Shown: piece by piece, positions 25,327-35,785 of the stretch | How the letters are laid out: every line of letters begins with the position of its first letter | How positions within the stretch are numbered: position 1 is the stretch's first letter | Assembly: GCA_001898825.1 (NCBI GenBank) | Contig: MKVK01000051.1 | Span: 98,456 to 162,455, forward strand | Direction of reading: 5' to 3' | From: Magnetospirillum sp. 64-120 | Lineage (GTDB): Bacteria; Pseudomonadota; Alphaproteobacteria; Rhodospirillales; Magnetospirillaceae | DNA: 64,000 nt | Made by a program: the position numbers and the translations under genes | Notes under the pieces: model-generated | Databases searched by the model: none | Seen by the model: the letters and a program-made list of their open reading frames with translations, nothing else | What the model was told of the DNA's origin: nothing

Positions 25327-25353
25327 GGCGACGAACTCCTGTAAAGTGAGCCC

Positions 25354-25944
25354 ATGACCCTAGCAAAGCCCGGCCACACCGACAATCACTCCCCCTTGCC
25401 CCAGCTGTGGCTGGTGACCGACGAACAGCGCCTGCCCAACCCGCTGGACGCCATTCGCCGCCTGCCCCGGGACAGCGGCGTCATCTTTCGTCATCACCAC
25501 TGGCCGCAACGGGCGGAACTGGCCCGCGAAGTCGCTCGCCTGTGCCGGGTCAAACATCTGGTGCTGCTGGTGGCCAATGACTGGCGCCTGGCGGCGGCCA
25601 TCGGCGCCGACGGCGTGCACTTGGCGGAAAACCTGGCCGCTTCGGGCCGGGTCGCCCCCTGTCGCGGATGGGTCCGTCAGGGACGCATCCTGTCGGTGGC
25701 GGCCCATTCCACCCGGGCCATCCACGCCGCGGAAAGCAGCGGCGCTGATCTTTGCCTGCTGTCGCAGGCCTTCGCCAGCCGCTCGCACCCTGGACAACGC
25801 CCCTTGGGCCCCATCCGTTTCGCCCTTGTGGCCGCACGATCGCGCCTTCCCGTCGTCGCCCTGGGCGGCGTCAACCGCCACAGCTGGAAACGCCTGCCCC
25901 CCGGCTGCGCCCATGGCTGGGCCGGCATCGACGGTTTGATCTAA
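25354..25944 (+). CDS. ThiE/TenI-like thiamine phosphate synthase family protein
   Basis: A 196-residue TIM-barrel-like protein with features of the thiamine phosphate synthase/TenI family: LWLVTDEQRLPNPLDAIRRL at the start, GADGVHLAENLA in the middle, SVAAHSTRAIHAAESSGADL, and the phosphate-binding end VVALGGVNRHSWKRL. Several residues typical of active ThiE are not obvious (no clear G.KVVQLR segment; instead GVIFRHHHWPQ), so it may be a TenI-like paralogue. It is divergent from yggS. Confidence 0.75.
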   Translation: MTLAKPGHTDNHSPLPQLWLVTDEQRLPNPLDAIRRLPRDSGVIFRHHHWPQRAELAREVARLCRVKHLVLLVANDWRLAAAIGADGVHLAENLAASGRVAPCRGWVRQGRILSVAAHSTRAIHAAESSGADLCLLSQAFASRSHPGQRPLGPIRFALVAARSRLPVVALGGVNRHSWKRLPPGCAHGWAGIDGLI

Positions 25945-25956
25945 GCACCAATGGAA

Positions 25957-25983
25957 AAGGGGCGGCCCCATGGGCCGCCCCTT
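25957..25983 (-). terminator. Intrinsic terminator after the frameshifted porin
   Basis: AAGGGGCGGCCC-CAT-GGGCCGCCCCTT is a perfect 12-bp stem with a 3-base loop; on the minus strand it runs into TTTTCC. It is the same element as the one after the second porin gene, so terminator and gene were duplicated together. Confidence 0.85.
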
Positions 25984-26007
25984 CCCAAACCACTCTCTGA
26001 AGTTCGA

Positions 26008-27188
26008 TTAGAACTGCAGCGAGATACCGGTCATGACAGCCCAACCTTCGTTGTGGTTGGCGTCCGAAGTCGCGCCCTTGGCGGTTTCGTCGTCGTATTC
26101 GGCATGGCCGACGGTGGCCAGCAGATCGACGCCGGCACCCATGTTGTACTTGCCCGAGATCTGATAAATCTCGGCGGTGTCTTCACCAGCGGTGGTCATG
26201 GAACCATTGGCGGTCGACTTCAAGTACACGGCGCTGACGGCCCAGGGGCCGGTTTCGTACATCAGGCCGATATCCCAGGTGTTGCCCGAGGCGCTGTTGC
26301 CGTTGGCGATGGTCGAGCCGCTACCGGAGTTTTCGTTAATGATACGATACGAACCGCCCAGGGTGAAGCCAGCGTAGGACAGCTGGGTACCGAAAGCGTA
26401 TTCGTTCGAGCGGTCGGTCGCGTTGGAGATGTCATAAGACACCCAACCGGCCGAGGCCTTCACGCCCAGGCCACCGAAGGTGTTGGCGTACATGGCGGCG
26501 ATGCCATAAATCTCGGCGGCAGCGTTGGTGGTGCTGTTACCGTTGCCCCAGGTGTTCTGGTTGTCTTCGTTGGCGTTCGGGACGTAGGAACCGCCCACGG
26601 TGAAGCCATAGAAGGACGGGGCCACATAGGTGATCTTGTCGGCTTCGGCGTCGGTGTCGATTTCGGTGGTCACCTTGGTCGACGACACGGCGTCGGGCTT
26701 GGCGATGGCCAGGCCACCGGTCAGCAGGCCGTCGGCGCCGGTGTTGCCAGCAGCGTCGGGAGCCATGGTGTGCATCAGGACGGTGCCGTTGGATTCGGTG
26801 CCGACGATGACCTTACCGAAACCACCCGACACGTACACATAGGACTTGTCGATGTTGTCAGCACGGGTGTTGCCCGAAGCGGTCGAGGTGCTGGAATCGG
26901 TGTTGCCGCCGGCTTCCAGTTCGATGTTGATGCCGACTTCCAGGCCGTTGTCCAGCTTGGTCGAGCCCGAGAACCAAATCTCGTTGTCGCCCTTGACGTC
27001 AACGCTGTTCGGCGAGCTGGAACCGGCACCGACGGCGGTTTCGTAGGAATCTTCCTGCCAAGCGCGACGACCCACCACTTGGAATAACCACCCAGGCCCA
27101 GCTTGATCTTTTCGGAAGCCGAAGCCGAACCGGCGGTGATCATGCCGGCGGCAACCAGCGCAGTGCTGGCAACGAGAATCTTCTTCAT
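26008..27188 (-). pseudogene. Porin gene broken by a one-base deletion
   Basis: The first ~41 codons give the same signal peptide and mature start as the neighbouring porin (MKKILVASTALVAAGMITAG, then SEKIKLGLGGYSKWWVV). The rest of the barrel (from AWQEDSYETAVGAGSSSPNS to the terminal ...GISLQF) is in another frame. Comparison with the intact copy shows GTC-GTC-GCGCTTGG here against GTT-GTC-GGCGCTTGG there, i.e. one G missing near 27065. Translation from the ATG would stop after 137 residues at 26775. The remaining ~350 codons have no stop or obvious decay, so the change is recent, an assembly or sequencing error, or reversible. Intact, it would be an outer-membrane trimeric-porin-like protein ending in Phe. 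Confidence 0.85.
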
Positions 27189-27373
27189 GAGTGTCCCTCA
27201 ATCTTTCAGTATGACCGAAATTTCAGCAGCTCAAGGTCCGCCTAATTTCAAGGCATGCTATTGCAGTGCGGCGCCAGGGGTCAATGTGCTGAATCGATGC
27301 GCTGTCACAATGGGGACGCGTTGTGGCAAAAGCGCAACATTGCAAAATCACGAAACTAAACAGGCCAAAGGAA

Positions 27374-27400
27374 AAGGGGCGGCCCATGGGGCCGCCCCTT
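27374..27400 (-). terminator. Intrinsic terminator after the intact porin
   Basis: AAGGGGCGGCCC-ATG-GGGCCGCCCCTT forms a 12-bp perfect stem followed on the minus strand by TTTTCC. It lies 26 bp after the porin stop and repeats the element at 25957-25983, including most of the spacer to the stop codon. Confidence 0.87.
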
Positions 27401-27425
27401 CCCTAACCACGTCTCTGAAGTTCGA

Positions 27426-28598
27426 TTAGAACGACAGCGACAGACCGGTCATGACAGTCCAGCCTTCGTTTTCGGTGGTGGTCGAAGTGCCGTTGGTGTT
27501 GGCTTCGTCATCGTATTCGATGTGACCGACCGAGGCCAGAACGTCGACGCCAGCGCCCATGTTGTACTTACCGGACAACTGGTAGGCGGTGATTTCGTCT
27601 TCACCAGCGGTGTTGCCACCGGCGACCTTCGAGTTGAAGTAGGCCAGCGACACGGCATACGGGCCGGTGGCGTACTGCAGACCCACGTCCCAACCGTAGC
27701 CGCTGGAAGCGGTCACGTCGGCGTTGGCGGCGTTCTGCGAGACGTCGCGGTACGAACCACCCAGGGTGAAGCCAGCGTAGGACAGCTGGGTACCGAAGGC
27801 GACTTCCTGCGAACGGTCGGTCGCGGCGGAAACGTCGTAGGTCACCCAACCGGCCGACACCTTGACACCGACGCCACCGAAGGTGTTGGCGTACAGAGCG
27901 CCGACGCCGTAGATTTCAGCGGCAGCGTTGGTGGTGCTGTTGCCGTTACCCCAGACGTTCTGGTTGTCTTCGTTGGTGTTCGGGACGTAGGTGGCGCCCA
28001 AGGTCAAACCGTAGAAGGACGGAGCGACATAGGTGACCTTTTCCGAATCGCCGTCGGTCAGGATGGCGGTGGTGTTGCCACCCGGCAGAGCGGACACGGC
28101 GGTCGGCTTGGCAATGGCCTGGTTGCCGGTTATGACGCCGGCTTCGTTCCAGTTGCCAGCGGCATCCGGAGCGGTGACGTGCAGCAGGTAGGTGCCGTTG
28201 TTTTCGGTACCGACGATGACCTTACCGAAGCCACCCGAAATCCAGACATAGGATTCGTCGATGGTGTCGGAGTTGGTGTTGCCCGAAGCGGTCGAGTTCG
28301 ACGAGTCGGTGGTCCCGCCAGCGCGCAGCTGCATGTCGATACCAACCTGCAGGCCGTTGTCCAGGGTGGTCGAACCACCGAACCAGACTTCATTTTCGCC
28401 CTTGACGTCAACGCTGTTCGGCGAGCTGGAACCAGCGCCCAGGCCGGCTTCGTAAGCGTCGTCCTGCCAAGCGCCGACAACCCACCACTTGGAGTAGCCG
28501 CCCAGGTTCAGCTTGATCTTTTCCGAGGCGGAAGCCGAACCGGCGGTGATCATGCCAGCGGCGACCAGCGCGGTGCTGGCAACGAGAATCTTCTTCAT
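27426..28598 (-). CDS. Outer-membrane porin
   Basis: A 390-residue porin of the Rhodospirillum/Rhodobacter type. A signal peptide with cleavage after ASA (residues 1-24) precedes a beta-strand-rich barrel with alternating aromatic residues. SGGFGKVIVGTENNGT is a family-like turn region, and the protein ends in the outer-membrane sorting Phe (TGLSLSF). It allows passive diffusion of small solutes. GAGAGGAG lies 6-8 bp before the ATG, and the 5' leader has a GGCCGGTCATGTCGGCCGG-like hairpin. Codons are strongly biased toward C/G third positions as in a highly expressed gene. It is followed by its own terminator and the frameshifted paralogue. Confidence 0.93.
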   Translation of the reverse strand: MKKILVASTALVAAGMITAGSASASEKIKLNLGGYSKWWVVGAWQDDAYEAGLGAGSSSPNSVDVKGENEVWFGGSTTLDNGLQVGIDMQLRAGGTTDSSNSTASGNTNSDTIDESYVWISGGFGKVIVGTENNGTYLLHVTAPDAAGNWNEAGVITGNQAIAKPTAVSALPGGNTTAILTDGDSEKVTYVAPSFYGLTLGATYVPNTNEDNQNVWGNGNSTTNAAAEIYGVGALYANTFGGVGVKVSAGWVTYDVSAATDRSQEVAFGTQLSYAGFTLGGSYRDVSQNAANADVTASSGYGWDVGLQYATGPYAVSLAYFNSKVAGGNTAGEDEITAYQLSGKYNMGAGVDVLASVGHIEYDDEANTNGTSTTTENEGWTVMTGLSLSF

Positions 28599-28749
28599 GT
28601 GAACTCCTCTCTATGTAACTCGCGGAACCGGCCGACATGACCGGCCACGACATTCCATATGAACGAACAGGGCGGATTTTAGCCACGCCACCCCTTGAAC
28701 CGTCAAGCGCCGCCAAGGGGAGATTGTGACGTTAGACCATCACTGTGCC

Positions 28750-30120
28750 TTATATGCCACACTTTCTTTCGCGGATGCGAAAGGTCGGGCCGGCGACGAA
28801 ACGGGCGAAATCCTCGCCCAGCAAACGCATCACCCCCTTCCATTCACAATCGGCACCCTGCCGATAAGCCCGGATCGAGTGATAGAACGGCACTTCGGCA
28901 GCATGTCCTCCCCAGTACCAGAACGGCACCCGGTGCAGTAACAACCAGCATTCCTTCCCCAACGCGCCGGCCAGATGGGCAGAGATGTTGGACGTGGAGA
29001 GCGTCAGGTCCAGCGCCTGCACCAAAGCCAGCAAACCATCCATGTCGTCGAATCGGTCAACGTCGGGCAAAGTGTGGATCTTGACGCCATGGCGAGCTTC
29101 GGTGGCGGCGATGTCGGCATCGGTGTCGCCATATTGCAAGTTCACGTAAGTGGCCGCCCGCTGCCGGAACACCGCCCCCCATTGGTCCAAAGGTAGGGAC
29201 TTGACAGGCCCCAGCTTCGCGTTCCGGCTACGCCACGACACGCCTACATAAGGCCCCGGCCCCAAGGCTTCGAGGATATGGCGGAATTCCGCCACACGCT
29301 GTGCATCAGGACGCAGATGCCCGCCCCTCCGCGGCTGGACGGCGCCACAGGCGTGCAACCGTCCCAGCAAGCTGCCCGCTGGCACGTTCAGCACATCGCC
29401 GTCAGACGTCAGACGGGAATCGGGAACCGGCTGGCGCGGACAGATCACCGCGTCAGGAAACACCCTTTGCAACGGCACCACCAGACGCGGATCGCATTCG
29501 ACCCACACCTTGGCTCCGGCCGCCTGCAGATCGGTCAGACCGCCCAGCCACAAAATTTCATCCCCGATGCCTTGTTCGCCCCACACCAGCACTTTTGCCG
29601 GCACCGGCTCGCCCACACGCCACAATTTCCGCCGCTCAAAGGGACGCCAGACCGAATCGGGGCGGGCGACATCCCAGCGGGATTCGTATTCCACGAAGCC
29701 ATGGTCCCAATCATTGGCCCGCAGCAACGCATCAGCCAGATTCTGGCGAGCCTCGGGGTAAGACGGATCGATGCCAAGGGCCTGACGGAACGACTTTTCA
29801 GCTGCACCGAAAGCGGCCGAGCGGCGCTGCGCAACCCCCAGATTGTTGAAGAGCACCTTGGACTTTGGATCGACCTTCAAGGCTTGCGAGAAAAACCGGA
29901 TGGCGGCGGCGTTATCGCCACGCTCCAACGCATCGTCACCCAGAATGCTAAGGGCACCGGGATGGTGGCGTTGCTGGGACAGCAGGCGGCGCGCCAGTTT
30001 CACCGCTTCGTCCATCTGACCGGAACGCCGGTGGGTCAAAACCGCTTGATAGAGAACGTCACCTTGCATGTCAGCCGTCACGTTTTGGAACGCCGCACCG
30101 TACAAGGACGTTGAAATCAT
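28750..30120 (-). CDS. TPR protein with GT9-like glycosyltransferase C-terminal domain
   Basis: A 456-residue protein. Residues ~20-160 carry TPR-like helical repeats (DEAVKLARRLLSQQRHHPGA, AIRFFSQALKVDPKSKVLFN, AEKSFRQALGIDPSYPEARQ). The C-terminal ~280 residues resemble the GT-B/heptosyltransferase-like domain attached to TPRs in many bacteria: KVLVWGEQGIGDEILW, YVGVSWRSRNAKLGPVKSLP, VNLQYGDTDADI, and LTLSTSNISAHLAGALGK. It may glycosylate a surface protein or polysaccharide; the target is unknown. The start lacks a strong ribosome site, so a later in-frame Met is possible. Confidence 0.8.
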   Translation of the reverse strand: MISTSLYGAAFQNVTADMQGDVLYQAVLTHRRSGQMDEAVKLARRLLSQQRHHPGALSILGDDALERGDNAAAIRFFSQALKVDPKSKVLFNNLGVAQRRSAAFGAAEKSFRQALGIDPSYPEARQNLADALLRANDWDHGFVEYESRWDVARPDSVWRPFERRKLWRVGEPVPAKVLVWGEQGIGDEILWLGGLTDLQAAGAKVWVECDPRLVVPLQRVFPDAVICPRQPVPDSRLTSDGDVLNVPAGSLLGRLHACGAVQPRRGGHLRPDAQRVAEFRHILEALGPGPYVGVSWRSRNAKLGPVKSLPLDQWGAVFRQRAATYVNLQYGDTDADIAATEARHGVKIHTLPDVDRFDDMDGLLALVQALDLTLSTSNISAHLAGALGKECWLLLHRVPFWYWGGHAAEVPFYHSIRAYRQGADCEWKGVMRLLGEDFARFVAGPTFRIRERKCGI

Positions 30121-30206
30121 TGCAAGTTGGCGCTTTCGCCTTGTACCGGGCCCGCCCCTGGAGTTAGATGGCCGCCGATAGCCACATCCTTTTCGGGGGA
30201 TATCCC

Positions 30207-30893
30207 ATGCTGCGCATTTTCATCGGCTTCGACCCGCGCGAAGCGGTCGCCTTCAACGTCCTGCAGTACTCGATCCTGCGCCGCGCCAGCAAGCCGACGG
30301 CGGTGATTCCCCTGGCGCTGAACCAGCTGGGCGCCGAAATGTGGCGTGAACGCAACCCCCTGCAATCCACCGACTTTTCCTTCTCGCGCTTTCTCACCCC
30401 CTATCTGTCCGGCTTCGAAGGCTGGTCGCTGTTCATCGACTGCGACATGCTGGTGCTGGACGACGTCGCCAAGCTGTTCGCCCTGGCCGACGACCGTTAT
30501 GCCGTCCAGGTGATCAAGCACGACCACCGCCCGGCCGAGGACGTCAAGTTCCTGGGCGCGGTGCAGACCAAGTACGAAAAGAAGAACTGGTCCAGCGTCA
30601 TGCTGTTCAACAACGCCAAGTGCAAGGCGCTGACGCCGGATTACGTCAACACCGCCTCCGGCCTGGAACTGCATCAGTTCAAGTGGCTGGGTGACGATTC
30701 CCTGATCGGCGAGCTGCCCCATCGCTGGGGTCATCTGGTCGACTACGACCCGGAAGTTCCCGCCGACCAGTTGTCGCTGATCCACTACACCATCGGCGGT
30801 CCCTATTTCGACGACTACCGTGACTGCGGCTATGCCGATCTGTGGAACGCCGAACGCGACGCCATGCTGGCCTGCGCCCAGCGGGCCAAATAA
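30207..30893 (+). CDS. GT-A fold glycosyltransferase-like protein
   Basis: A 228-residue protein that looks like a small GT-A transferase: MLRIFIGFDPREAVAFNVLQ at the start, a DxD-like metal site in LFIDCDMLVLDD, and WLGDDSLIGELPHRWGHLVD plus LSLIHYTIGGPYF later. ATG 30207 is preferred because GGGGG lies ~6 bp upstream and homology starts there; ATG 30168 is the alternative. It stands alone, divergent from the TPR-glycosyltransferase gene. Donor and acceptor sugars are unknown. Confidence 0.75.
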   Translation: MLRIFIGFDPREAVAFNVLQYSILRRASKPTAVIPLALNQLGAEMWRERNPLQSTDFSFSRFLTPYLSGFEGWSLFIDCDMLVLDDVAKLFALADDRYAVQVIKHDHRPAEDVKFLGAVQTKYEKKNWSSVMLFNNAKCKALTPDYVNTASGLELHQFKWLGDDSLIGELPHRWGHLVDYDPEVPADQLSLIHYTIGGPYFDDYRDCGYADLWNAERDAMLACAQRAK

Positions 30894-30998
30894 GGTTTTA
30901 GAAAACGCGACTTGCCGCCGGGGCCACGCTCGGTGCATTCTGCCCGACGCGCCGAGCAGGCTTGGCGCGTCATGCGCATGAATAGGGTAGTTTCGACG

Positions 30999-31526
30999 AT
31001 GAAGACTTTCCGCTTGGCTGGCACCGCCGTGGCCTTGGCGTTCACCCTGGTCGCCCTGGGCGCCTGCGAAGGCAGCCAGGCCGTCTATCCGACCCGCGGC
31101 AAGGGCGACAGCGCGCCCCGCATGAGCAACGAAAAGCGGGAAACCGTCTTCGGCCCCGAAGGCATGTTCGGCGACAAGAAGAAGGGTGAAGGCAGCGGCG
31201 ACGGCATCGGCGTCAACGCCTTCCTGTGGCGCGCCTCGCTGGACACTTTGGGCTTCATGCCCATCGCCACCGCCGACGCCTTCGGCGGCACCATCATCAC
31301 CGACTGGTACAGCCTGCCCGAATCCCCCAACGAGCGCTTCAAGCTGAACGTCTTCATCCTGGACCGTTCGCTGCGCGCCGACGGCGTCAAGGTGTCGGTG
31401 TTCAAGCAGGTGCGCGACTCCACCGGCCAATGGATGGATTACCGGGTCGATCCCAAGATGGCTCCCGACCTGGAAAACGCCATCCTGACCCGCGCCCGCC
31501 AGTTGCGCATCGTCTCGACCGAATAG
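30999..31526 (+). CDS. DUF3576 family lipoprotein
   Basis: A 175-residue predicted lipoprotein. The signal sequence ends in a lipobox, LVALGAC, with Cys23 as the lipidated residue. The conserved block is [35 protein letters not shown], matching DUF3576. Members sit in front of leuS in many alphaproteobacteria, as here, together with lptE. AGGGTAG precedes the chosen ATG; earlier starts would bury the signal peptide. A role in the outer membrane or in envelope assembly is inferred from the neighbours. Confidence 0.85.
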   Translation: MKTFRLAGTAVALAFTLVALGACEGSQAVYPTRGKGDSAPRMSNEKRETVFGPEGMFGDKKKGEGSGDGIGVNAFLWRASLDTLGFMPIATADAFGGTIITDWYSLPESPNERFKLNVFILDRSLRADGVKVSVFKQVRDSTGQWMDYRVDPKMAPDLENAILTRARQLRIVSTE

Positions 31527-31587
31527 GCCGGCCTGCGCCCCCCTTTCGACACCACATCTTTCATTTTCAGGATCAAGGCCGGCACCC

Positions 31588-34164
31588 ATGTCGCGCATCG
31601 ACGAGCGTTACAACGTCAAGGAAACCGAGACCAAGTGGCAGAAAATCTGGGACGAGCGCCGCTCGTTCGTCGCCACCGAGGACAAGTCTCGCCCCAAATA
31701 CTACGTCCTTGAGATGTTCCCCTATCCGTCGGGCCGCATCCACATGGGTCACGTGCGCAATTACGCGCTGGGCGACGTGGTCGCCCGCTACAAGCGGGCG
31801 CGCGGCTTCAACGTGTTGCACCCCATGGGCTGGGACGCCTTTGGCCTGCCGGCGGAAAATGCCGCCATCGAACGCGGCGTGCATCCCGCCAAGTGGACGC
31901 GCGAAAACATCGCCGCCATGCGCGACCAGTTGAAGACCATGGGCCTGTCCTATGACTGGGGCCGCGAACTGGCCACCTGCGAGCCGGAATATTACCGCCA
32001 CGAACAAAAGATGTTCCTGGACATGCTGAAGGCCGGCTTGGTCTATCGCAAGGAATCGTGGGTGAACTGGGATCCGGTGGAAAACACCGTCCTGGCCAAC
32101 GAACAGGTCATCGACGGCCGCGGCTGGCGTTCCGGCGCCCTGGTGGAAAAGCGCCTGCTGTCGCAATGGTTCCTGAAGATCACCCATTACGCCGAAGACC
32201 TGCTGGATTCCTTGAAGACCCTGGATCGCTGGCCCGACCGCGTGCGCCTGATGCAGGAAAACTGGATCGGTCGATCCGAAGGGGCGCGTCTGAGCTGGGC
32301 GCTCACCGGCCGTGACGAGCGTCTGGAAGTCTTCACCACCCGTCCCGACACCTTGTTCGGCGCGTCCTTCCTGGCCATTTCGCCCAATCACCCGCTGGCC
32401 GCCGAACTGGCCGCAGGCAATCCCGCCCTGGCCGAATTCGTCGCCGAATGCAATCGCATGGGCACCTCGGAAGCGGTGGTGGAAGCGGCCGAGAAGAAGG
32501 GCATGGACACCGGCCTGAAGGCGCTCCATCCCTTCGTCGAAGGCTGGGAACTGCCGGTCTACATCGCCAATTTCGTGCTGATGGAATACGGCTCGGGCGC
32601 CATTTTCGGCTGCCCCGCCCATGACCAGCGCGATTTCGACTTCGCCACCAAATACGGCCTGCCCATCAAGCCGGTGGTGTTGCCGCCGGGCGCCGACGCC
32701 GCCACCTTCGCGCTGGACGGCCAGCCGTTCTGCGACGACGGCACCTTGTTCAACTCTGGCTTCCTGAACGGTCTGGACGTGCCCGCCGCCAAGGCCGCCG
32801 CCATCGCCAGGATCGAAGCCTTGGGCGTTGGCGAAAAGACCGTCAACTGGCGCCTGCGCGACTGGGGTGTGTCGCGCCAGCGTTACTGGGGCTGCCCCAT
32901 CCCCATCATCCATTGCGAAGCTTGCGGCCCGGTTCCGGTCCCCGAAACCGACTTGCCGGTGCGCCTGCCCGAAGACGTCACCTTCGACAAGCCGGGCAAC
33001 CCGCTGGCCCACCACCCCACCTGGAAGGATGTCGCCTGTCCGTGCTGCGGCAAGCCGGCCCGGCGCGAGACCGACACCTTCGACACCTTCTTCGAATCGT
33101 CTTGGTATTTCGCCCGTTTCGCTTCGCCCACCCGCGACGACGTCGCCTTCGACCGTGACGCCGCCGATTACTGGATGGCCGTCGATCAATATATCGGCGG
33201 CATCGAACACGCGGTGCTGCACCTGCTGTATTCGCGCTTCTTTACCCGGGCGCTGAAGGATTGCGGCTATCTGGGGGTCAAGGAACCCTTCGCCGGCCTG
33301 TTGACCCAGGGCATGGTCTGCCACGAAACCTACAAGGACGAAGCCGGCGCCTGGCTTTATCCCGACGAGGTGGTCAAGGCCGAGGACGGCCGTCTGGTCC
33401 ATTCCCAGACCGGCAAGCCGGTTAATCTGGGCCGCTCGGAAAAGATGTCCAAGTCCAAGCGCAACGTGGTGGACCCAGCCCACATCATTGCCACTTACGG
33501 CGCCGACACCGCACGACTGTTCATGCTGTCCGACAGCCCGCCGGAACGCGACCTGGAATGGACCGAGGCTGGCATCGACGGCGCCTGGCGTTACGTCAAC
33601 CGTCTGTGGCGTCTGGTGGCCATCAGCGTCGATACCCTGCCCGCCCCCGGCACCCCCCTGCCGGCTTTGGGCGAGGCGGCCCTTAAGCTGCGCCGACAGG
33701 TGCACAAGACCATCGCCGCCATCGGTGACGACCTGGACCGCTTCCACTTCAACAAGGCGGTGGCCCGCATCCGCGAATTGACCAACGCCTTGGCCGATTT
33801 CAAGACCGCCGATGCCGGCGACACTTGGGTGCTGCGCGAAGGTCTGGAAACCGCCACCTTGCTGATCTCGCCGATGATGCCGCATCTGGCCGAGGAAATG
33901 TGGGCCGCCCTGGGCCATGCCATTCCGGTGGTGGACACCCCGTGGCCGGTGGCCGATTCCGCGCTGCTGGTGGAAGACAGCGTCACCGTCGCCGTCCAGG
34001 TGAACGGCAAGCTGCGCGCCACCATTGAATTGCCCAAGGATTGCGACGCCAAGCTGGCCGAGGAAACGGCGCTTGCGCAAGACAACGTGATCGCGGCAAT
34101 GTCAGGCAAGCCGCCCCGCAAGGTGGTGGTGGTCCCGAACAGGATCGTCAATGTGGTGGTCTAA
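31588..34164 (+). CDS. leuS: Leucyl-tRNA synthetase
   Basis: An 858-residue class Ia synthetase charging tRNA-Leu. The HIGH signature is HMGH at 52-55 ([14 protein letters not shown]) and the KMSKS loop is [10 protein letters not shown] near residue 620. The CP1 editing domain ([20 protein letters not shown]) and the zinc-ribbon-like [16 protein letters not shown] region are present. Length and motif order are normal for bacteria. Its end overlaps lptE by 14 bp, so leuS, lptE and holA form one transcript. Confidence 0.97.
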   Translation: MSRIDERYNVKETETKWQKIWDERRSFVATEDKSRPKYYVLEMFPYPSGRIHMGHVRNYALGDVVARYKRARGFNVLHPMGWDAFGLPAENAAIERGVHPAKWTRENIAAMRDQLKTMGLSYDWGRELATCEPEYYRHEQKMFLDMLKAGLVYRKESWVNWDPVENTVLANEQVIDGRGWRSGALVEKRLLSQWFLKITHYAEDLLDSLKTLDRWPDRVRLMQENWIGRSEGARLSWALTGRDERLEVFTTRPDTLFGASFLAISPNHPLAAELAAGNPALAEFVAECNRMGTSEAVVEAAEKKGMDTGLKALHPFVEGWELPVYIANFVLMEYGSGAIFGCPAHDQRDFDFATKYGLPIKPVVLPPGADAATFALDGQPFCDDGTLFNSGFLNGLDVPAAKAAAIARIEALGVGEKTVNWRLRDWGVSRQRYWGCPIPIIHCEACGPVPVPETDLPVRLPEDVTFDKPGNPLAHHPTWKDVACPCCGKPARRETDTFDTFFESSWYFARFASPTRDDVAFDRDAADYWMAVDQYIGGIEHAVLHLLYSRFFTRALKDCGYLGVKEPFAGLLTQGMVCHETYKDEAGAWLYPDEVVKAEDGRLVHSQTGKPVNLGRSEKMSKSKRNVVDPAHIIATYGADTARLFMLSDSPPERDLEWTEAGIDGAWRYVNRLWRLVAISVDTLPAPGTPLPALGEAALKLRRQVHKTIAAIGDDLDRFHFNKAVARIRELTNALADFKTADAGDTWVLREGLETATLLISPMMPHLAEEMWAALGHAIPVVDTPWPVADSALLVEDSVTVAVQVNGKLRATIELPKDCDAKLAEETALAQDNVIAAMSGKPPRKVVVVPNRIVNVVV

Positions 34165-34684
34165 GGCTGCTCTGGTGGTGGGTTTGTTGGCGCTGGGCCC
34201 GGTGGGCTGCGGCTTTCAGCCCATGTACGCCAAGCCGGACCCGCAGAACGCCTCGCCTGTGGCCGCCGAGCTGGCCAGCGTGCGCATCCTGGGCATCGAG
34301 GACCGCCAGGGTCAAATCCTGCGCAACGCCCTGGTCAACCGGATGTCCCCCTTAGGCGAGCCCGGCCGGGCCGACTACATCCTGGCGGTAAGGTTGACCC
34401 AGAACCAGGAAAACCTAGCCGAGCGCAGCGACGGCAAGGCGTCCCTGGGACGCCTGTTCATCTCGGCGACCTTCACCTTGACGGAAAACCAGAAAGAAGC
34501 CCCCGTCTTCAGCGGCAGCAGCCGCTCGGTGGTCAGCTATCGTCTTTTGGGGCCGACCTACGGCTCGACCGCCGTCGAGCGTGACGCCGAGAAACGGGCC
34601 CTGGGCGATCTGGCCGAGGACATCCGTTCCCAGGTCGCCACCTTTTTCGCCAACGGCAAACGTGCGCGCGGTAACCGCTCGTGA
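34151..34684 (+). CDS. lptE: LptE-like LPS assembly lipoprotein
   Basis: A 177-residue lipoprotein with signal peptide and lipobox LGPVGC (Cys20), followed by GFQPMYA, the usual start of mature alphaproteobacterial LptE. LptE plugs the LptD barrel and helps insert lipopolysaccharide into the outer membrane. The position between leuS and holA is the standard location of lptE in Gram-negative bacteria, which carries much of the assignment as the sequence is divergent. It overlaps leuS by 14 bp and holA by 4 bp. Confidence 0.88.
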   Translation: MWWSKAALVVGLLALGPVGCGFQPMYAKPDPQNASPVAAELASVRILGIEDRQGQILRNALVNRMSPLGEPGRADYILAVRLTQNQENLAERSDGKASLGRLFISATFTLTENQKEAPVFSGSSRSVVSYRLLGPTYGSTAVERDAEKRALGDLAEDIRSQVATFFANGKRARGNRS

Positions 34685-35706
34685 AGCTGTCCGGCCAAAA
34701 AGCCGAAGCCTTTCTGCGATCTCCTGATCCGGCCGCCCGTGCCGTCCTGGTCTTCGGGCCCGACAACGGCTTGGTGCGCGAACGCGCCGTCAAGCTGGCC
34801 AAGACCATCGTCCCCGATCTGTCCGACCCCTTCCGGGTGGCCGAGTTGACCCCCGCCATCCTGAAGGACGACCCGGCGCGGCTGGCCGACGAAGCGGCGG
34901 CCATGGCGCTGACCGGCGGACGCCGGGTGGTGTTGGTGCGCGATGGCGGCGACACCCTGACCTCGGCCTTCCAATCCTTTCTGGGCAATCCCCTGGGTGA
35001 CGCCCTGGTGGTGGTCGAGGCCGGCGAACTGGGGCCGCGCTCGACCTTGCGCAAGTTGTTCGAAGGCGCCGACAACGCCGCCGCCCTGGCCTCCTATGGC
35101 GACGAGGGCGCCAGCCTGCAGCAGGTCATCGCCGAGGAACTGAAGGGTGGCGGCCTGTCCGCCGAACCCGACGCCATGTCGTTCCTGATGGACCACCTGG
35201 GCGGCGACCGCCGCCTGACCCGCGCCGAACTGCAAAAGCTGGTGCTGTACATGGGCGGGCCGGGCCGTGTCACCCTGGACGACGCCATCGCCTGTATCGG
35301 CGACACCGCCGCCCTGTCCCTGGATGACCTGGCCCTGGCCACCGGCGACGGCGACCACGCCAACGCCCAGCGCATCCTGGACCGACTGTATCGCGAAGGC
35401 ACCAACCCGGTGGCGGTGTTGCGGGTTCTGTCGCGCCATTTCCAGCGGCTGCATCTGGCCGCAGGCCACATCGCCCAAGGCAAGTCGGTGGACCAGGCGA
35501 TGAATTCCCTGAAACCGCCGGTCATCTTCAAGGCCGCCGACCGTTTCCGCCGCCAGTTGTCACGCTGGCCCGCCGAGCGTGTCGGACAGGCGCTGGAACG
35601 GCTGATCGAGGCCGAAACCGATTGCAAGACCACCGGCATGCCGGCCGCCGAAATCTGTTCCCGCGCCATCATGACTCTGTGCCGGGCGGCGGGTCGTCCG
35701 CGCTGA
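34681..35706 (+). CDS. holA: DNA polymerase III subunit delta
   Basis: A 341-residue clamp-loader subunit that opens the beta clamp during loading. The N-terminus ([30 protein letters not shown]) is a typical HolA start, followed by a degenerate AAA+ core (GGRRVVLVRDGGD, GDALVVVEAGEL) and the helical collar (LLDRLYREGTNP-like ILDRLYREGTNPVAVLRVL). The start is GTG, overlapping the lptE TGA (GTGA). Confidence 0.93.
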   Translation: MKLSGQKAEAFLRSPDPAARAVLVFGPDNGLVRERAVKLAKTIVPDLSDPFRVAELTPAILKDDPARLADEAAAMALTGGRRVVLVRDGGDTLTSAFQSFLGNPLGDALVVVEAGELGPRSTLRKLFEGADNAAALASYGDEGASLQQVIAEELKGGGLSAEPDAMSFLMDHLGGDRRLTRAELQKLVLYMGGPGRVTLDDAIACIGDTAALSLDDLALATGDGDHANAQRILDRLYREGTNPVAVLRVLSRHFQRLHLAAGHIAQGKSVDQAMNSLKPPVIFKAADRFRRQLSRWPAERVGQALERLIEAETDCKTTGMPAAEICSRAIMTLCRAAGRPR

Positions 35707-35785
35707 CCCAGCCTTGAATCCACGGAAAAATCCCCACCTAATAGACTCAAGGCCTATGCCAAGGGCCAGATCAAGGGAGGCCGTG

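Noticed and set aside
27040-27090. Programmed ribosomal frameshift in the porin gene
   Set aside because: There is no slippery heptamer or downstream pseudoknot at the break, and the paralogue shows a simple one-base difference.
31573-34080. 835-codon minus-strand open frame opposite leuS
   Set aside because: leuS has every class Ia motif; the antisense translation shows no family features and has typical shadow composition.
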